Source: Vitis vinifera | Taxonomy: Eukaryota > Streptophyta > Magnoliopsida > Vitales > Vitaceae | Reading direction: 5' to 3' | NCBI RefSeq assembly: GCF_030704535.1 | Contig: NC_081815.1 | Coordinates: 5,156,501-5,220,500, forward strand | DNA length: 64,000 bases | Shown: positions 59,514-64,000 of the stretch, one piece after another | Layout: each line of letters starts with the position of its first letter | Position numbering within the stretch: the first letter of the stretch is position 1 | Position numbers and translations under genes: made by a program | The notes under the pieces: generated by a model | Told to the model about the DNA's origin: nothing | Database searches by the model: none | The model's input: only the letters and a program-made list of their open reading frames with translations

Positions 59514-59979
59514 TGGGCTTGACCCTCATTTTATTTAAGCCCAAGTATGGCATTTGGGCATTGTTTCTCAGATTAGTAAATGTGGGCCAGCCCAATTCCA
59601 CCTAGAAATCTAGTCTACAAAAAGAAATTCAGACTAAGAATTAGGCTGGGCCTTGTTTTCTAATCTGACAAAAGATGAAAGTGACCCAGGCTGAAGCCCA
59701 ATTTCTCCTTTTGGCCCATATCGGGAATCATGAAATACCTGCACGGATTGGCTGTCGGCATATATAAGTTGGTTGACCTCAAAAGTCAAAACAACTCCTC
59801 CCAAGTAAAAAAGGATAGTTGAAATCGTAAGTTGATTTTTTTTTTTTGGTACATGTACGTGGACCTTACTGAGAAAGAAGTGGGCTCGGATGAAAAGAAT
59901 GTCCTTCAATGGATTTGCATTAGTGGGCCTACAAATACAACAAGGGTCCATGTTTGCAAAGATGGGCCTTGCATGGGCT
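59514..59979 (+). promoter_or_regulatory. Promoter-like cluster of TGGGCY motifs with a TATA box, no gene seen
   Basis: Eleven TGGGCC/TGGGCT hexamers (either strand) lie at 59514, 59538, 59583, 59589, 59647, 59695, 59713, 59881, 59924, 59963 and 59974. These are site II elements, bound by TCP factors in plant housekeeping promoters. A TATA-like CATATATAAG lies within the cluster at 59759-59768. No conserved protein follows on either strand in the next kilobase, so the transcript, if any, is unknown. Confidence 0.4.
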
Positions 59980-60902
59980 GGCCAAGAGGAGAATTTGGAA
60001 AAAGTTTGGGTTTTTCCGAAAAGTGAGAGGAAGGGAATATACAGAATACATCCAGAGAGTCAGAGGCTCCTGTTTTTTACACAAGAACTTAACTGACTTC
60101 ACTTTTCATGTGGGACCCAAACAGCTCTTGAGAAGATTGCAGCCAATTAGATGGCGCGTGTGGGGGAATTTAGATTTATATGAAATAATAAATGAATAAT
60201 TAATAAATAAGGGGCGTGGGAAATTTTCGATTTTTTTAAGACAGTAAAGAGGGCGCATGTGATGATGAATGATGATAATTGAGGGAATGGGGCCCATGGA
60301 GTAAAAGACTGTTGGAAGTGGGGGCCATCACTGCCGTTGCTTTTCCAAGCCTCACAAGGATCCAACGGCTGCCACAGCATCACTTTTATAATTGGTTTTA
60401 AATTTATTGTGAAAGAGGAGGGGGGGACGGGGGGTGAACCGTGAACAGGCTGGTAAGTGACCCCATGACACTGACTCTAACGGAAACAGACAACTGTGGC
60501 TCTCTCAATCACCCTTCACGCCCCCCGTCCCGTTCTACGTACGCCTTTATTCCCTTTTCCGATTCCAATCCAGTACTTCGCTCTGCTTTCTATTACCATG
60601 CTCCCCCATCCAATTTCCTTCGTCTACTTGATCAAACGTCTCATATGCATGGATGTTATATGTATTTTAAAACACCTAAGACTTGCTAATTGTCGTAGAA
60701 CATGTCTCCTTAAAATCTGGCATATTTGCAAGCATACCTTGTTGTACATTCATCTAACTTTTGCCTTTTTGAAGGTTGTGATGGAAACTTCTAATTTGTA
60801 TTCAAATTAGAAGTAATTCGGTTAAGTGTGGAAGAGTGAGATTATGGGTATTTTGTACGGGAGAGGAAATGATGAAAGAAAGGAGGAGAATGATGGGATG
60901 GG

Positions 60903-60932
60903 GGTGGTGGTAGTGGTGGTGGTGGTGGTGGT
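60903..60932 (+). repeat. GGT microsatellite
   Basis: About ten GTG/GGT units with one TAG interruption. The minus-strand His/Thr-rich frames here are artefacts of it. Confidence 0.9.
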
Positions 60933-61152
60933 ACGTAATATGTATATAGTCGATGAAGCAAGTGGGGAGGAGAGAGAGGAGGAATGATGATTGATGAGAG
61001 GAGGAGGAGCATTCAAAGAGTGAAATGGATGCATGTGATGATGGAATGGTGGGTCCCGTCATCAATACAATCACAATAACGCAATTATATCATAACCATC
61101 TTATCATTCCCTCTGTCCTTCCACACGCTTGCCCTGAATCCTATGACCACTT

Positions 61153-61156
<4 letters not shown>

Positions 61157-61188
<32 letters not shown>
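61157..61188 (+). repeat. (CT)16 microsatellite
   Basis: Sixteen uninterrupted CT units. Confidence 0.97.
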
Positions 61189-61190
<2 letters not shown>

Positions 61191-61491
61191 TCGTATTATT
61201 CTAGAAGAATATTCTTAAATATAAATTAGACATACTGTAGAAGAAAAGTTGAAGTTTAATTTCAAAATCATTTGTACGATCTACAATGTGATTCATGAGT
61301 GAGTTCTCTAGAATTAGGCATGATCGCATTAGCAGTGGAAATTATTTAAATTTTCTAAAAGAACAACACTGTAATGTCATCTGAAAATGTCTTTTTTATG
61401 AACTATTTTTGCCAAAAAAAAAAAAAAATTATTTTATTGTCTTTAAATCACAATAAAATCTTCTTTTTATTTTTTACTTTGATTCTAAAAG

Positions 61492-61498
<7 letters not shown>

Positions 61499-61522
<24 letters not shown>
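61499..61522 (+). repeat. (AT)12 microsatellite
   Basis: Twelve uninterrupted AT units. Confidence 0.95.
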
Positions 61523-62507
61523 TTCACATTTTTCTTACAAGTGTGAAGTTGAATTTTAAACTTTTTAGAGATAATTTTGTTTGAATGAAATGTTTTTCGC
61601 TTGATTCTACTATCATTTGTGATAATTTACTTTCTCTCATGTACATATCGTCAACTTTGAATGATACATAATTAAGGGAAACTCATACATATATAATGTT
61701 ATGATATTTTTCCCTTACCCGATGTGAAATATCATAGTTTTTATATAAAATGATGATTTTTGAACTCCATAAAATGAATTATTAAAAATTAATAATAATG
61801 ATTTTAATAATTATCACAATGATAAATTATTGAATTTTTTGTTTTAATAAATCTTGCTATATGTGAAAAATATTAAATTAATTTTATTTTTTAAATATTA
61901 ATTTCCAAAGATCTTATCTTAATTATGTAAAATAAGAGCAATAATAATAATTTTTTCTATAAAGACAAACATCTACTTACTAATTTTTAAATCATTTTTA
62001 CATATAAAAATAAATAAATTTATCACTTTCCATTATTCAAAAATCAATAAAAACAAATATATAACTCTTATGAATTCAAATCCCTTCATATTTAATAAAG
62101 TTAGATTCACATTTATTTAAAAGTAAGACAAAAATGGTGTTTATTTTTTTGACTTAATTCTAAATAGAATTTAAAATTAAGTAGTGTTTAATAATATTAA
62201 GAGTTTAGTAGTTTGTTTGTTTTTTTTTTTTTTTGTTTAAATATTTTAGTTCTATTAAGTACTATAAAATAAAGAAAAACTCACATGTTACTACACTTAA
62301 GAACCGCATTTGTAATACTTAAAAAAATTTATTTTTCAAGTATTAAAAAGATTAAAAATACTTTCTAAAATAATTTTCAAATTCACTTTATATATGATTT
62401 TTTTAAAAACACTTTAAAAAAATATATACTTTCACTAAAAACACTGTCAAATGTACTCTAAAATCCGTTTGATAGTAATTCTAAATAACACTTTTAACAT
62501 TTTTTTA

Positions 62508-62629
62508 AAATACGCTTGACAGTAATTTTACGAAGTATTTCTACCATTTTTAATACTTGAAAATTTTATTTTTCAAGTATAAAAAAAATTATAAACATTT
62601 CTTAAAATCACTAACAAAAATACTCTTAG
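62508..62629. mobile_element. Short palindromic MITE-like element, second copy
   Basis: It starts near ACGCTTGACAGTAATTTTAC and ends AAAATCACTAACAAAAATACTCTTAG in two blocks that mirror the start. Same family as 41128-41252. Its end overlaps the first bases of the next MITE, suggesting nested insertion. Confidence 0.55.
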
Positions 62630-62912
62630 GTGGTGTTTTTTTTTTTTTTTGGCTTTTTGCTAAAAGCAATTTAGTTTTAAAATTTAGATTGTTTGTTTTT
62701 CTACTTTTTCATGATTTATTATAAACTTTTTACTAAATAGAAAAAGCCAAAATATGTAGCTTTTTCTAAATAGAAAAAATAACATATTAGTTTTTTTTAC
62801 TTTTTAATACTTAATAGAAATAAAATATTACAAAAACAAATAACCTAATATTTAATACTATTAAGCATTAAGGTTCTATTTAGAATTAAGTAAAAAAACA
62901 AACACCACCTTA
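62626..62912. mobile_element. MITE with GGTGGTGTTT terminal inverted repeats
   Basis: The left end TTAGGTGGTGTTTTTTTT is mirrored by the right end AAAAAAACAAACACCACCTTA. The interior is AT-rich and non-coding, about 287 bases in all. Decayed relatives lie near 62130-62280 and 40610-40740. Confidence 0.75.
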
Positions 62913-63035
62913 GAGTGCATTTGACCGTGATTATTGAATGTGTTTTTAACTTCTATAACACTTGAAAATTTTCATCCTTTAAATATTAAAAATACTAAAA
63001 ACACTTTCTATAATCATTAGTAAACACACTCTAAG
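62909..63035. mobile_element. Short palindromic MITE-like element, third copy
   Basis: It starts CTTAGAGTGCATTTGACCGT and ends AATCATTAGTAAACACACTC followed by TAAG, an approximate inverted repeat. This is the clearest copy of the family seen at 41128-41252 and 62508-62629. Confidence 0.65.
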
Positions 63036-63691
63036 GGTGTGTTTTGTAGTGATGCCAGAAAGTGCTTCTAGTTCTTTTTTTATGCTTGAAAGATAAAAAA
63101 GGAATATAAAAATCTTACTTGTTCATACATGGGTTTAAGCCTTAATCCATAGCAATTGTTACCTGGCCATTTGAAAATCAAACTAGATTCAAGACTTCCC
63201 ATCTAATCTATTTATAATGAAAAAACCTAGAAGGAAGCCTACGCAGATCCTCTAAGATCATTGCTAGGCTATAAAAATAAAAAGTGGCCTGTGCTCGTGC
63301 ATGACAACAACAATCAAAATAGATTGATCCGATGAAGATTCTCCATTAATTTCATCAAACCCCACTTTTGATAAAAGCTGTCTAAAAGGTTAGCACCAAC
63401 ATTTGAATTCCAAAGCATCTTTAAAGAATGTTTCCAATACATGTAATCTACTGTGTCTATTGACCTCACTAATTGCAGACTTGCCCACCGAGGCCCATGA
63501 GAGAGATGGTTAGATGGGTTGGGATTGCTGTGATGAATCATTTGGTAATTATCTTCTCATCATCAATGAAGGGTTGCAATGAAATGATATAGGATTCTGC
63601 ATGAAAGTTGCATGCCTCGGGGGGTGAGTATATCAAAAAGGGGTTGAAAAGACGGTGCGAGGGAAGAGAAAGGCTAAAAATGCGCCGGCGG

Positions 63692-63812
63692 CACGTGAAA
63701 ACATAGGAGGCAGTGACAGAAACGGGATAGGGAGAGTTCCGGAAAAGCGACAGATGAGATCCTGACGTCACATGATCGATACCTCCCAAACGTGTAAACG
63801 CCTACCCACGTG
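63692..63812 (+). promoter_or_regulatory. Three ACGT elements, probable promoter of a gene beyond the right edge
   Basis: CACGTG G-boxes lie at 63692-63697 and 63807-63812, with a palindromic TGACGTCA at 63763-63770 between them. A pyrimidine-rich leader-like stretch follows at 63856-63910. This is the layout of a bZIP/bHLH-responsive plant promoter driving rightward transcription. No coding sequence starts before the window ends. Confidence 0.45.
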
Positions 63813-64000
63813 TGACTCTGTGATTTGATGTGAACCGCCGCTGTATGTTGGATTGCCCTCCTCCTTCTCTCTCCCTGATCACCTACTCTTCTTTCTCTTC
63901 ACTATTTCAGTGCTCATTATTTAATTATTTATCTAAGGTTTTTTTTTTTCCTTTTTTTTTATATATTTATTAGATGCTCCAATAAAATGATACAAATTAA

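Larger units (their letters stand above)
60000..62500. other. Intergenic DNA with microsatellites
   Basis: No convincing gene. A relatively GC-rich patch (60280-60560) has a CG-containing, promoter-like look but no frame follows. Microsatellites at 60903, 61157 and 61499 are listed separately. From 61560 the sequence is AT-rich. Confidence 0.45.

Noticed and set aside
60802..61074. His- and Thr-rich frames on the minus strand
   Set aside because: Produced by the GGT microsatellite; no start context and no conservation.
1..64000. CRISPR arrays, operons, tRNA or rRNA genes
   Set aside because: This is plant nuclear DNA. I saw no tRNA cloverleaf, rRNA or snRNA sequence, and the tandem repeats lack the spacer pattern of CRISPR.

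Overview
The window is nuclear DNA from a flowering plant. It is AT-rich, genes are split by GT-AG introns of up to about 7.6 kb, and MITEs, LINE fragments and microsatellites fill the gaps. Gene content and the style of the LINEs and MITEs suggest a woody eudicot, most likely grapevine (Vitis); the species is inferred, not proven. Five protein-coding genes and one microRNA gene are well supported. All five proteins were assembled by hand from splice sites that keep one open frame from ATG to stop.

Layout from left to right. (1) 1.4-19.35 kb, +: a 10-exon UGNT1-type nucleotide-sugar transporter, spread over 18 kb because introns 2 and 8 are swollen with transposon debris. Intron 8 holds a decayed LINE interrupted by organellar DNA carrying plastid rpl14 and the start of rps8, then a second LINE fragment and a tRNA-like SINE candidate. 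(2) 22.4-23.5 kb, +: a MIR171 locus with a recognisable TATA box and stem-loop. (3) 24.8-25.45 kb: a palindromic MITE. (4) 26.6-27.95 kb, +: a 4-exon ubiquitin-fold protein related to U11/U12-25K (SNRNP25). (5) 31.15-35.43 kb, -: a 6-exon receptor-like cytoplasmic kinase of subfamily VII (PBL type), convergent with the previous gene. (6) 37.8-41.4 kb: gene-free, with three copies of one foldback MITE and a 30-bp minisatellite. (7) 42.05-50.9 kb, +: a 5-exon CUE-domain protein with TATA box and telo-box. (8) 52.6-53.27 kb, -: an intronless membrane-anchored calmodulin-like protein, convergent with the CUE gene, whose upstream region is built from duplicated blocks. (9) 54.7-64 kb: no convincing protein gene. 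This part has a gypsy gag remnant, a large inverted pair of about 60-bp tandem arrays (57.9-58.8 kb), an orphan promoter-like cluster of TGGGCY motifs, microsatellites, a MITE nest and, at the right edge, what looks like the promoter of a gene lying outside the window.

The genes are ordinary neighbours of a plant chromosome and do not form a pathway: Golgi sugar transport, miRNA control of GRAS factors, RNA processing or ubiquitin-fold function, kinase signalling, ubiquitin binding and calcium sensing. No new multi-gene system is visible. The most unusual structures are the inverted tandem array, the organellar insertion inside a LINE, the duplicated splice acceptor in the CUE gene and the repeat-built upstream region of the calmodulin-like gene.
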